Shown piece by piece: positions 12,867-25,245 of a stretch of 64,000 nt of DNA. Every line of letters starts with the position of its first letter. Within the stretch, counting starts at the first letter, position 1. Position numbers and translations under genes: made by a program. The notes beneath the pieces are model-generated. The model searched no databases and had not been told where the DNA came from. It was given only the letters and a program-made list of their open reading frames with translations. The DNA is from Stomorhina lunata (lineage: Eukaryota > Arthropoda > Insecta > Diptera > Rhiniidae), in contig OW121743.1 of assembly GCA_933228675.1 (NCBI GenBank), positions 372,001 through 436,000 of the forward strand, read 5' to 3'.

Positions 12867-13177
12867 CCCATTTCTGACCATGGTGATAATTTGGCGGCTC
12901 CTAGATAAGATGATGTATACTAAAGTTTCTCTGATGATCATGTGATCGATATACAATTAACATATTTTATAATTTCAAAAACGTGTAATGAAGTACACAG
13001 GCTAAGCTGCATTTCTCTAAACATAGGCTTAATAGGTCTAGATTTTTATAATTTAACCAGCCGCCAAACTATTTTTTACTATTAAAAAAACTATAATCAA
13101 ATCTATTTCAATAATAATTTCACACATACGAAACAAAATTTGAAAACACTATAGATTTCCATATGGCCCGTTATGGG
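12867..13177. mobile_element. piggyBac-type short element (311 bp)
   Basis: It is flanked on both sides by TTAA (12863-12866 and 13178-13181), the target site of piggyBac elements. The ends are related inverted repeats: CCCATTTCTGACCAT on the left, CCCATAACGGGCCAT on the complement of the right. A subterminal TTTGGCGGCT is matched by AGCCGCCAAA inside the right half. There is no transposase frame, so this is a non-autonomous copy. Confidence 0.65.
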
Positions 13178-13953
13178 TTAATGTATTATACTGTGTGGTT
13201 TTGTGTTTTATTTTATGGTAAAGTGTTAATTTCTAATACTAAACTGCTCCTACTAAGTTTTGAATTACTCTCTTTCCTAACTTGGTTTTCTTTTGAATGT
13301 GTGTGCGTTTAAATGTGAGTGTGTTCGTCTGAATGTGAGTGTATTTGTTTTACAACCAACCACCCACGTTTAATCATTAGCGGGCGTTTCTAATTAATTG
13401 AGTTTATATTTTTTATTACAGTTTCCTTCTTTATTTTACTTTTCTTGACTTTTTTTAATTCTCTTGTGTTTTTTTCAATTCTCTTTTATTAGTAGCTTTA
13501 CCACATGTTGTTTTTGTTATAGATTTAATTAAGTAGTTGTTGTTTTTTTTTAATACTCATCCTAAACTTTAATGTTTATTTGTTTTTTTTTAATTACAAT
13601 TTATTTGCATTAAATTAAATAAAAATATTCATTTAGCTTTTATATGTATTGTAAAATGTATATACGTATGTGTATATTTCTAAATATCTGCACTAAATCA
13701 TTTGAATTTCATTTTAAATCATTCAATTTTTTTATCATTTTAACTGCCCAAAAGTATGCAACAGAAATTTTTAAGTATAATTTGTTTTTAATCTTAGAAT
13801 ACCAAACTCTGAAATCTATCCTAGAACTTAATATGATTTCGTTCTACACTTTTTCATTAAAAATTTTAAATAAGGTAGTTTTTATTATTTAATTATTTCA
13901 TAGTATAACTCTCTCTTTTGTTAATTTTAACAGCTTTTGATCTATTCCTAATT

Positions 13954-15062
13954 CATTAAACACATAGACAACAGCAGGCTACACGAACACCGACTACAAA
14001 AGTCGTTGGCTGCATTCGTCGCCTAGTAGTCAGCTACTTAATTATTTTGGAGACGGCAGCTACATTTGAAACGGCATCTACATTCCTCATTCAATCATTT
14101 CATCTACGTCCATATTATCACATCAAATATGTTAACAAGTATTATTATTAATACCATTCGATACGACAATGAAATAACTAAAATGAAAATGTCTAAAATA
14201 GAAAAAGCTGCTTATGAGTAATACCAATATCGCGTTTATAAGATTGGCAAACTTATTTTAGCAATGAACCTCCGATATTAACGGATTTCCTGTACCTGAT
14301 AGTATGTCCAAATCAAGAAAATGTAATAGAAAGATTTTGGTGTGATCTTTTATAGTTTGAAAGCTATGGGCTTTTTAAATTTCAATAATTATACGGCATA
14401 ACTTTAGAAGTTTATATCCGATATTAAATTTTTTGGTATTAAACAGAAGCTACTGAAAATACTATTAAAATTGTATATATTTTTCTGATTTATAATAGTA
14501 TAAGAGCTCAAATACTAAAAACTTATATTTAGAACCGTCTTTTTTTATAAAAATGCGCATATCATTAAATAGATAATAGTATGCTTTTCATGTAATGAAT
14601 TTTTATAGAGGACATACTGGGCTTTTGTATAACCTAAACTACGTGTGTAAGTTATGACAGTTTGAAAATTAACTTTTTATAAGTTAACTAAGGTAGAGTT
14701 AAATACAAGAATTAAAAACAACTAAATAAATTTGTATATTATATATATATTTTGTAGATATTATTATATACATTATATATTTAAATATTTGATAAGTATA
14801 TAAATTGTTTATATTTCCTTTTTATAGTAAATAAAGCTAAGTAGTTTAAAACGCTCATTTATTTCAAATATTCTATGATGTTGACAGAACTAAATCTGTT
14901 ATTGAAATAGAAATTGCATAGTGTCATTTTGGCTACAGCTACAGCAGTGGTCGGTAGTCGTGTAGCTGTGTCGACACTAAAATAATCATTCCCATTTGAA
15001 TGCATGTATTCTAATTTTGACTGGTTGTAGCCCGTAGCTTGCTGTTATCTATGTGTTTAATG
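13954..15062. mobile_element. 1.1-kb element with 29-bp terminal inverted repeats
   Basis: The left end (13954-13982) starts CATTAAACACATAGACAACA and is matched by the complement of 15034-15062 with two differences in 29. The subterminal regions of both ends are rich in GTAGC/GCTAC words. The interior is AT-rich with no transposase frame. The target duplication is unclear (CATTA words lie at both edges), so I do not assign a superfamily. Confidence 0.7.
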
Positions 15063-16450
15063 CATTACTGCAAAATCAATTTTTGGATATATTTTATTAT
15101 TAATGTCGAAAATAGGTCTTTATTCTAAAAAATTAATACGATTTCGTTTTAAACTTTTTCAATCCCGAATTTGACTAATGTAATATACTTAACAAACTTT
15201 ATCAAACGGAACTAGACGAAAGTGGCAAGTCTGTTTACCGTACTGTGAACTGAATAAATTGATGCTGATCTCTAAGTCGTATTTATAAATAGAAAAGTAT
15301 TTTGTTTATTTGAGGATCAAAACTCAAAAAGGAGAACATTGTACTTTACTCAGACCCTCCTTAATTTGTCTAAATGCTTTAATGAATTGAAACATTCGAT
15401 GCAGATCTCTAGTCTATAGAATTTATTTGCTTTGCACGAGTGTAGAATGTTTGAATTTTTATTTTTATTTATATTAATGTTAATGATGACCTTGTTAGCC
15501 GGCCCGATGATAACTTGATGCTGAAGTGGATGGATGGATGATGGTTCACTCGGCCCCTGCTACTAAGAGTAGTCAGTCTTACTTATATTTTATTTGATTT
15601 TATTATTTGTTAATTTTGCCTCTGCTGTTCTTTGAATATGCTAATTATTTGTTTTTTATCAAGCTTCGAACTTCGTTTGTTTGTAAAGTATTTAATTAAA
15701 ATTTTAACATATTTTAAAAATTTATTTTAAGCATTTTATTAAAAATTCATTAAATTTGTTTATTTTTCATAAATTTTATTTCATTTGTATTTAGATTAGA
15801 TTTGGTTTGATTTAATTTTAGATTTACTATTACTGTCACTTGCTATAATTTATGGGTTTAAAAGCCTTAACTCCCTCTCGCCCGTTTTGGATTTCACTTC
15901 TTCACCTTTTTTGCTTTCTTTCCTCTTTTTTGTAGCTTTAACTAATTTTTCTATTATATTGTTTTTGTATTTTATTATGTGATTTGTTGCCAGTGAATTT
16001 TTTTAGTAAATTTAAATTTAATTAAGCTTAAACTTTTGTTTTTTCTCTATTTTTTTTATAATAAATTTTTTTATTGTTTTTTTTTGTGTTTGATATAATT
16101 TGTTGGTGTTGTAGTTATTGCTATTGTTTGTCGTTGTTGCTGATAAATTTGCATATTCTGTGTGAATTGGAGCAAATTGTTCGTTACGTTTCGTTAAACT
16201 TTCAAACATTTTAATGTTGAGTTTTTCCTTTTTTAAATTGTGTATTTTGCACTCTTTCTTGATGATAAAATTATATATGTTTTTTTTTTATTTGGTAATT
16301 AATTTTGACTTATGAAAAAAAAGTAATTAGCTAGTAATTTTTTATTATTTAGGAAATAATTTTAAGAGATTACTTAAAGCAATTTAAGGAAATTAGCAAT
16401 TAGAATTTTATGGAAATTAGAAAAATGAGAAGTTTAGCAATAAGCATTAA
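15063..16450. other. Gene-free AT-rich sequence
   Basis: T-rich stretches and a low-complexity minus-strand frame (16018-16209). No gene is supported. Confidence 0.6.
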
Positions 16451-16598
16451 CCCTAGAATGATAAACCTAGCCTGTGAGGCGATTACGTTTTTAGTTGTTT
16501 ATCAAGTCATATGTATATGCTTTGCTTTATAAAAGTCGTCCCTTAAGCAAAGTTTGCCTGTAAAGAACTAGAAAATACATATGTTAACAATTCTAGGG
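16451..16598. mobile_element. piggyBac-type miniature element (148 bp)
   Basis: TTAA flanks both sides (16447-16450, 16599-16602). The left end CCCTAGAATGATA differs by one base from the 13-bp terminal repeat of the founding piggyBac element (CCCTAGAAAGATA). The right end, on the complement, reads CCCTAGAATTGTT. There is no coding capacity. This is the best family match among the three TTAA elements of the window. Confidence 0.8.
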
Positions 16599-17764
16599 TT
16601 AAGTAAAGGAATAAATCACATAACAAATAAGTAAAGAAATAGTAGGAAAATCTTCTTATATCGGTTATAAAGATTTAAGTAAGTTTTATATATAGTTTCT
16701 ACTAATGTTGGATTTGTAAAAATCCTTATAATCCTTCATATAAAACATCATACGCATTCGACAGAGTGTTATTTCTTCAGCAGGTGAAATAGAAAAAACA
16801 GTTAACATATAATTTTTTTTTAAATAATAATAGGCTATAATCTTAAATTGGCCAAAGCCAAACTATAAAAATTATAATAAAATAACTTTGATCTTACCAT
16901 ATAATTTTGCATTAATTATCATATATGTTAAGTTTACTATTGACTATTTAATTATGAAGTTGTTTGAATTATAATCATTTCATCAAGTTTATTTAAGTAT
17001 TTATAACATGACTGACTAATAAAGTACAAATTAAAATGTAAATATTGTATTAAAAAAAAACGTCTAAGAAATATTAAAAAAATTAGCAAAATAAACTGGG
17101 GGAACAAATATTAAAATATATTCATAAACATGCAAACATTTAAAAAACTCATAAATGCTGTTGAAATAATTGTTAACATTTTAATATATACTTACATACA
17201 TATTCAGTTTAATATCATGATATTTGATATTTGATTACAATAATTTTTTTGTTGTTTGTTTTAGTTTTTTTTTTCTTTTTATGGCAAATAATTAAATGTT
17301 TTGTTAGTGTTTAACAAAATAATAAAAAATTATTAAAGAGCCAGTTAAAAAAAAAACAATAAGAACAACAAACAATATCAATTTTTTGTATAAAAAAAAG
17401 TGACAGCTGTCACTACAAGTCTAATGGGAATCCGAACATATTAAATATGAGCCTCTAGTCTGTCAGTCATTTAGAGGGACAGCCCGCAAACAGGCCTTTT
17501 TTCTAATAAAATAATAAAATTTAAAATGTGTTGGTACATGTGAAAATTTTCCTTTAACAAATGACCTAATATTCTGAAAATTTTGTATTTTTCAATTCAA
17601 AATCTTAAAACATTTCAAAATAGTTTTGTAATTTCCATATGCTGTTAAAAACGTATTAAATCGTTTTATGGTCTTTGAAAATATTTACATGTTCAAAGCG
17701 AAAACATTAAAAGGCTTTTAAAAAGCTAAAATTCTTTTTATTGCAACAATTTTCTGGCTTTCAT
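16599..17764. other. Gene-free AT-rich sequence
   Basis: Homopolymer-rich sequence. Nothing beyond short chance frames was seen. Confidence 0.6.
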
Positions 17765-18560
17765 TATACCCTTCACCACCATAGGTGGAAAGGGTATTAT
17801 AGGTTTGTGCTGATGTTTGTAACGCATAGAAATATTTGTCTTAGACCCACCTTTTAGTATACCAATAGGCTTAGAATCACTTTCTGAGTCGATTTAGCGA
17901 TGTCCGTCCGTCCGTCTGGCTAGTTGGACCCCCATGTAAACCTTGTAATCAAACTACAGGTCGCAATTCTAAAGATAATTTGATGAAATTTGGCACAGAT
18001 AATTTTTTTGATAATGGGACCATGGCTATTGAAATTGGTCAAAATCGGTCCATTATTTATGCTACCTCCCATAGGTCCCACTTCCCGGAATTACTATATT
18101 GGCCACAAATATCAATATTTTTTCATGAAATTTAAAACAGATACTGCTTATATAAACTTAAATCACTGTACCAAATTTCGTTAAAATCGGTCCACATTTG
18201 ACCATAGCTCCCATACAAACTCTTCTTCAAAAACGCACTAAATGAGACAAAAAATCACTAAAACGCTCGTAAATCTAAAGATAATGAAAATTTTGAGTTT
18301 ATTTTTTGCATACATATTTTTTGTAACAACTGTAATCAATTTGCCAAATTTCGAGATAATCGGTCCACATTTGACCCTACCTCTCATATAAGTCCAAATG
18401 ACGGAAACAGGTTGAATATATACGTTTTGAGAAAATGTTTGTATGATGGCAAAATTTAGCAAATATTTGTCTTTATACAGGAAAAATAACACCTTTGACC
18501 TTAGTGGTGAAGGGTATCGTATGGTCGGCTTGACCGACTATAGCGCTTTCTTACTTGTTT
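17765..18560 (+). mobile_element. mini-me-like dispersed repeat, full-length copy
   Basis: The left end is a hairpin (ACCCTTCACCACC...GGTGGAAAGGGT). It is followed by AGAATCACTTTCTGAGTCGA and then a GTCCGTCCGTCCGTCTG tract. Several blocks contain AAATCGGTCCA and CCCATA. The right end reads GACCGACTATAGCGCTTTC then TTACTTGTTTT. This arrangement of a conserved core and a (GTCY) tract resembles the mini-me repeats described in Diptera; the name is from memory. Three more copies lie at 33.3-36.1 kb. Short frames inside are not conserved. Confidence 0.8.
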
Positions 18561-19332
18561 TATGTTAAACAATTGCAATTTTACAAAGAATAAAATTTAA
18601 TTTTGCATGCAAAACTTTTTCTTTAGTATTTTAGTTGTTGGTCTTTTTTTTTGCGTTTCCAACGGCTTAAATTGTTAATACTTTGTAGCTGTTAACTGCC
18701 AACAGTTGGACTTGACCAAATAGCGGCTCATTTCGTTTGATGTTGGCTTATTTTTGAAAACATTTTCTTTAAAACAGCCACAACTAAAACTAAATACCTT
18801 GTCTACGTTTGGACTTAAGGTAACTATTAATGGCTGTTTGTTTTTTTTTTACACTTGTTTTAAATATATTTTGTAAATTTATTTTTAATAACAAAAGAAA
18901 AATATGTAATATTTGTTTGTTTTGGTGGAAGTGGGTATTTTTATGGTCATCTACTGTAAAAAGCTGCTTTAAAAGGTGCGGGTGTTAAAAGCCCTTTTTA
19001 CATTTTGTTCAAGTTTCCATTAACACATTCTCAAATGACTTCTTGTTTTTAAAAATAATGACATTTTGATAAAAAAAAATACTACCCAGTGAGCAATCAA
19101 ACGCTGATATCTAATTGTCAACAATATACTTTGAATAGTCTTAATATACTAGAGATATGTAGTGATTTGTTTAACTATTCTTAAGAACTTACTACATGAC
19201 TGAATAAAGAAATTATGATATTTGTCCATGTCTCCCATAAGAACTATAAGGTATGGGTTAATACGTCGTCTAGTTATCCACTCCTGCAAAAAACAATTAC
19301 TATGCAAAAGCTAAAATTAGAATGAAAAAGAA

Positions 19333-19387
19333 CATCCGAAACTTCGATAAAAAAAAAAAGACCAAGTAGAGGAAAGTCTTTCAAAGC
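19333..19387 (+). repeat. Fragment shared with the RTE region at 62995-63043
   Basis: ATCCGAAACTTCGAT and AGACCAAGTAGAGGAAAGTC followed by TTTCAAAGC recur on the minus strand at 62995-63043, with an A-run expansion here. The sequence is therefore part of a dispersed element, probably from the same LINE copy type. Confidence 0.7.
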
Positions 19388-20570
19388 ATGTCCTACGAAA
19401 TTGGAGATAATGCGCACACGATCGAATCACATTAAATTCTAAAATATGTTCGGCCTTTGACCTTAACAGGTTGTAAATATAGGCCATTTAAGTAAGTCCA
19501 TGCACAAGTTTTAATTGTCCCAAATCAATTAGTATCTATTCGATTGTAGCAATTATAAAATGTTGTTGTGGTAACTGAATTTAATAAAATTAAAAAAATT
19601 CCTTGGATTTATTTATAAATTTTGTAATATCTAAAAGATTTCTTTTAACATAACTCCAAACTTTGATTTAGGTTTCCGATTAATTATTGAGATAGGCATC
19701 AAATAAAGCTATCACCCCTAAGCCAAAGATAAATGTTCAAAATTTCTTGAACTTGTCAGCAACAATTAATGTGTTTATTGTTTTAGCAAAATATTTCGTT
19801 GATAAGAAATATCTAGTTTATGCCATTTCCAACTGGTATTTTAAGTTTTTTTGTTAATAAAAAAAGAATAGAATTTGTTTAAATATTTTTTAAAAAAGTT
19901 AATGAATTATGCATGAGCCCAGTTTTAAGCTTTAGCCATAGAAAATGATTAGTTAGAGAAGACAGAGTGGGAAAAGAGAAGCTTTATTTGGTTGTTAGAC
20001 GATTATAATGGAATTATTATGACTTTTGTTAATGTATAGTTTATAATTTATTTGCTTTTATTGTTAATCTTTTTTTATACAATATTTTTTTTTTACCACT
20101 ATCTATCTACAGCGGACGGACGTCCCTCCATATACTTAAGTCTATGAAAAATTTATGTTTGAATTTGAAAACAACAAAATCAAGTAACAAAGCCATTGAA
20201 CTGAGGAGGACGTTTGTCAGTTTTGCTGGCCAATTTTGTTATGTGTGTGTAAATGTGTGTGTGTGTGTGCTAGAACAACACATACAATTGCGAAAAACAA
20301 AATCTTCTCTTATACACTGACAGAAAAAGTTAAGCTAAACAACAACGTGGTGGGTTGTAGAAATAGATAATGCTAATTCTATTCTGTGATGAGTTGTTTT
20401 CAATCGATTTTTTATTTGATAAATTCTTATTCTTTAAATATGTTAATTTTGTTTCAGTTTTTGTGAATGAAAGTTTTGTTGAGTTTTCAAAAAAGAAGCA
20501 AAAACAAAGAGGAAATGTTTATAAATTTTATGAATAGATATTTTTATTAAAAAAAAACAACAAGTAAGAG

Positions 20571-21060
20571 TGGAATATTTGGTTGAGACGAATATTATAT
20601 ACACTTCTTTAGCATTATATGGATGATTTTTAATATTAAATATTGAGTTAATAGCTGTCATTGAAGATGAAAAGTAGATTCTTTTTGCACTAGTAATTTA
20701 TTATAGAATTTTCCTCGAATCGGTACTTGCTATTATATCTCAGTAATCAGTCACATTTTAGCCTTTCCTTTTCTGCAGACCTTCGGTCTCGATCAGTGAT
20801 TTTAAATGTCCAAACGTAAAAACGAAGACTCGAATATTTGGTTGAAACTAATGTTATACAAATTTTTCTTTATCAGCGATTCCCAATAGTTTTAAAGATT
20901 TGGTTCGTTTTTAATAGTTGAAATTGATTGTCAAAAACTTATAAGTGATTATAAGTGATTAACTTATAAATTATTATATCTTGGTAATAACTAACATTTT
21001 ATACTTTTCTCTTTGTGCCGACCTTTGGTCTAGATCAGAGCTGGGTAATGTGTTCTTCAG
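20571..21060 (+). repeat. Diverged tandem duplication, two units of about 250 bp
   Basis: GAATATTTGGTTGA near 20573 recurs near 20832, and the downstream block with ATTATATC and CTTTCCTTTTCTGCAGACC near 20733 recurs near 20975. Both units share GACCTTYGGTCTMGATCAG, a small palindromic word. Similarity is partial, so this is an old duplication or two copies of one repeat family. Confidence 0.65.
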
Positions 21061-22928
21061 AAATTATATACAAACGTAATAACCAACTAAGAACACCACA
21101 AAATTTATATTGATTGCTATTATATTAAAAGTTTTATATCTTAGTCAACCAAATTGTTTCAGATTGTTTTATTTTCTATTAAATTCCCATTTTACTTGAT
21201 TTATATTTCAAATATTTTTGGTATTTAATAACATAAAATGGTTGATTATTATTTTATTATTATAAAATCATAAAACGTTTAGGTGTTACTTAAAAATTCA
21301 ATACACAAAACAACAAAATACTCATTTATCAAAGATTTCAAAATTTTTAAAATTTGCATAAAACTAAAAAAAAATATCTTTTTTACTTTGGATATCATTA
21401 ACAAACAAAATTATTAATTAATTTTCATATTGTCTTAAAATATTGAAATTAATTAGTTAAATAATTTGTGAAAAAAGCATCAGGCGTTAAATTTTAATTT
21501 AGTTTGAGATAAAATTTAAAATAATTTAAAATTTCCTGTTTAAACAAAGAAAAAACGAAACCGAAATTTGGTAATGACATTAACATCTTTATTAGTACTT
21601 AAGACAAATTGTTAATAAATTATATGAAAAATATATTTAAGATTTTGTCTTAAATGTCTGCAACACTCGTAATCTCTTGAATATAAAGTTCAAAAGAAGG
21701 CCTTAAGGCAGAGCTGCTTAATTTGAAGAGATCTCTATATTTTTTGACATTTAATTTATATTGTTTTATAGTTTTGTTAACACGTTGTCAAAGTCATGCG
21801 TAAATTTTATTTTATTGTTTGTCTTTTCTTAAATGAGCAAATGATGGACGAAGTGACATTTCTGGCACTGGCAATTCAATTTTTCATGAATTTTATTAGT
21901 TTTGAAGACTTGGGTGGGCCTGAGTGTTTCTGACTTGTGAGTGACAGTAGGTGGAAAATTAATTTTCTTTGTTTGTGAAACAAAAACAAACATTTTTTTT
22001 ATTTTTTTGCATATTTTTTGTTAATATTTAAGAAGTTGAGGCACATTGAGTGTTTTTGATAATTCAATTTAAAATATTTTTTTTTATATATTTTAAATTG
22101 GCCATAAATTTAGATTTTATGGTCATATTTTGTTTGAATTTCCATAAGCCAAGCCTACTTAAAAGCTCTTAGAAAAAAACGAGTTATTTTTAACTTATTT
22201 ATAAAATATTTAAAACAAACTGTCTGTTAATGAGCTTATTGTAAAAGATAGTTTGTCACTGTTTTGAAAATTATCAATTTACAAAATATAAAATTTTCAA
22301 AAGTTTTAGACAAGTCTTGTTTTTCTTTCATTGTAATAGAAATCAACCTTGAACTATTGTTAAATGGTTAAACCATAAAAATAGTTGTAAATTATTTTCG
22401 AAATTTTTATTTTAACTTCCGCTTTTAGAAGAAAAGAATAGAGAATCTTTTTTGTTCTTTATGATTTGAGAAAATATTTGGGTTATTCATAAACTTTAGA
22501 ATATAATAAAAACTGGTTTGTAATTAAAGTCATATTTTAGCTAAAATTTGTTTTTGATAATTTAAGTTAATAAATTATCACCTTGAATTAATATTTTTGA
22601 TAGGTTATATTAATAAATAGAAAATGTGCTTAAAAGAAACAATAATAATTTTATTGTTTATGATAAATATTTACATAAAAATTAAATATTATTATAGGAG
22701 AAATAATAATAAATAATTTTATTTCAATTACATGCAAACATTTCTTTATTTTAATGGTCAAATACATAAAAACTAATAATGCCACCCACCCACTTGACTC
22801 ATAAAAGAAACGCACATCAAGTGGAAGTAGTGTAAGGCTACAGTGGAGACTGGCTAAATTGTCTAGAAATTAAAAAGAAATGTTCCTATCTTACGCAGAA
22901 ATATTGAAAAACTTCAATTAACCTATAC

Positions 22929-23718
22929 TAGGGTTGCCAGACACAAATCCTGAAAAAGCTGAACGTAAGGGAAAAAAAGCTTGACAACCCAAAAATTAGC
23001 TGGACATTAATAATAAAAAACTTGCTTTAATAATTGGCTTCCATGAATCTTTAAATTTTTGATAAGACGAATAGCGAATACCGTAATTAACCGCAGCGAT
23101 ATCGAGAGAAAATGAAATCGTCCGAGATGCTGCAGCTAATACATCTGAAACAATTTTCAACAGAAAACACATACTACTTGCGTTTGTCGATGACATTGAT
23201 ATCATGGGACGGGCGCACATTTCGCGATTCGACTGCCGCCTTTTCAAGTATCGAGAAGGAATGTAATAAAATGGGTCTAGTTGTCAATGAATCAAAACAA
23301 AACTTCTGGTTTCTACAAGCAGACAATCGTTAAGAATTTGACCACATGTCATCGTTGAGAACTATAGCTACGAGGTTGTAAAAGAATTTGTTTACCTTGG
23401 TACCGATGTCAACATAATTAACGACATAAGTTTCAAATTCAAACATAGAATCATACTTGCCAACAATGGGGAAATTTGATAGAGGGTAATTTTATTACCA
23501 AATACCAATTATTTAACGCATAAATCACTTAAGTAAAAAAGAAAAAAAATACACTTTACCAAAAGTCGTTATTGCGTTCTTTTTCATAAAAATATTTTTT
23601 CTTTAAAAATATTAAACTTTTCACCTTTCAGCTGGACAAATTTAATTTTAACTTGACACTGGACAAGCATTAAAAAAGCTGGACAATCCAGTCGAATCCA
23701 GCCTGACTGGCAACCCTA
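22929..23718. mobile_element. hAT-type non-autonomous element (790 bp) with 8-bp target duplication
   Basis: The ends are exact 12-bp inverted repeats, TAGGGTTGCCAG (22929-22940) and CTGGCAACCCTA (23707-23718). They are flanked by the same 8 bases, ACCTATAC, at 22921-22928 and 23719-23726. An 8-bp duplication and this kind of end are hallmarks of hAT transposons. AGCTGGACA words cluster near both ends, like transposase-binding subterminal repeats. There is no hAT transposase. The middle is a piece of RTE reverse transcriptase instead (23080-23473). Confidence 0.88.
23080..23473 (+). pseudogene. RTE-clade LINE reverse transcriptase fragment inside the hAT-type element
   Basis: Across several frames the translation follows the RTE-type reverse transcriptase: EIVRDAA.NTSETIFN, then LLAFVDDIDIMGR with the catalytic FVDD box, then STAAFSSIEKECNKMGLVVNE, then ENYSYEVVKEFVYLGTDV. 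The last block ends in KHRIILANNG. At least two frameshifts and a stop break it. Endonuclease and the rest of the polymerase are absent. It is bounded on both sides by hAT subterminal sequence, so it was captured by, or inserted into, that element before decay. Confidence 0.85.
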
Positions 23719-23726
23719 ACCTATAC

Positions 23727-24391
23727 ATATAACCACTTACAAGTAATTAGTATAGTAATGCAAATTTGTTTTCAGATATACAAATTTGTATACATACATT
23801 TTATCCTATCTGTATGAGCAATATACATATATGAGAGTTGAAAGCGCCCACAGGCGGGGTTTTATGAAGACTATTCTTGAATCAATTTTATATAGATATA
23901 ATTTCTTGAAAAAATTATTAATTATTGTAGTTATCAAATACAAATTTTATGCATCCTATGGCCTTGATATTAAATAAAATTATTACTAATAAAAACTAAA
24001 GCAATTACAATACAACTTACAACAAACAGTGTTGCATTTTACGACCCATATATACATACATAGTTAACGCTATAAAAACTTAACATTTTCTATGTTCAAA
24101 TTAAAACAAATTAAGAACTATAAAAATTTAACTATTTAGAAAAATCAATAATAAAACTACCCCCAATTTTACTTATGAGATCCATTAAAGTCATAATAAA
24201 CGAAAAATAATTTCAAATGATTGACTGACTAACAAACGGGGATACTTTGTAAAGGCTACAAATTGAAAAGAAGAAAGCAAATTATTATCATTATTATTGT
24301 GCTGGTCATAAAATTTCGAAATATGATAATTAAATTTCAACAATGTTTAAGGCTTTTTCCATACAATGTTTTCGACAAAAAAAACTGCATA
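23727..24391. other. Gene-free AT-rich sequence
   Basis: Short chance frames only; nothing recognised. Confidence 0.6.
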
Positions 24392-24393
24392 TA

Positions 24394-24733
24394 CAGGGTG
24401 GCTGATGAAAGCTGTTACCAAAAAAATGTAATTTCTTTATTCTGTGTAACCAGCCGGATCCATTTTTTATTTTATTTTGTAGATTGATCTTAAGATTTAA
24501 CAAAAATCAGAATTGAGACAATGAAACAAGAATTTAGATGGTTGCGCAGCTTTCATGCTTTAGAGACCATAATAATAATTTTTGTACGAAGATGTCGCAC
24601 CTGTGTCACAGAAGATGAAGGCCATTTGAATTCAATTATTTTGAAAACTTTATGAATTACTAAATAAAAATTTTAAATAACAAAAACTTTACTAAGAGTT
24701 TTTTTGAGTTTCTTCAATTCATCAGCCACCCTG
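24394..24733. mobile_element. mariner-type short element (340 bp)
   Basis: Exact 16-bp inverted ends CAGGGTGGCTGATGAA (24394-24409) and its complement (24718-24733) are flanked by TA on both sides. The CAGGGTG.CTGAT ends resemble mariner-family termini from memory. The interior has no transposase, so it is a deletion derivative or miniature element. Confidence 0.82.
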
Positions 24734-24984
24734 TATAAAAAAAAGTCTTGTTTAATAGCAAAAGTATGTTAGAAATAAAAAAGATTTGTAAAAACTATAA
24801 AAGTAAATAGATCTTTTTTTGTAAAAAGGTGTTTGTTAAAACTAATTTATGAATTATAAATTAGTATTATATTAAAAATTTAACTTAAGATTTTAAACAA
24901 AGTTTAAGCAAGAGCAAGTTTTTATTAAATATAAAGATTAATCAAGGGGTTCAAAATTGATTTTCAGTTTTAGGATGAAAACGT

Positions 24985-25040
24985 GTAGGTCAGTGTCCAC
25001 AGTTCAGATGAGGTAAGTCTGGGCTTGCCAAGTTAAGGAT
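24985..25040 (+). repeat. Fragment shared with 63197-63260
   Basis: GTAGGTCAGTGTCCACAG, then GATGAGGTAAGTCTGGGCTT and AAGTTAAGG align with the sequence at 63197-63260, which has an 11-base insertion relative to it. That second locus lies in a decayed RTE LINE, so this is likely a further fragment of the same family. Confidence 0.65.
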
Positions 25041-25109
25041 TTCAAAATATATTAAGAACAACAAAGTTATGAAAAGTAAAGAAAATGTGCTTAGGCGATT
25101 ATCTTCGCT

Positions 25110-25245
25110 TAATTTTGAAATTTTGCATAGACACTATAATTCGTATTTATTTTTGTATAAGTATATGTAATGCATAGTTTTCGATCTGTCTAGAATTAGG
25201 GATACTCCTTCTGATGATAATGGCCATCGAAACCATCGAAAAGCT
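25110..25245 (+). repeat. Dispersed repeat fragment, relative of 40630-40765
   Basis: TTTTCGATCTGTCTAGAATTA followed by CTCCTTCTGATGATAATGG and ATCGAAACCATCGA lines up with the block at 40680-40755. The pairing of CTGATGA with a downstream CGAAAC recalls the terminal part of Penelope-like elements, which can carry hammerhead ribozymes. No stem II is visible here, so this is only a hint. Confidence 0.55.

Larger units (their letters stand above)
18561..22928. other. Gene-free AT-rich sequence with repeat fragments
   Basis: Apart from the fragment at 19333-19387, the duplication at 20571-21060 and a GT microsatellite at about 20243-20268, I see nothing coding. Confidence 0.6.
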
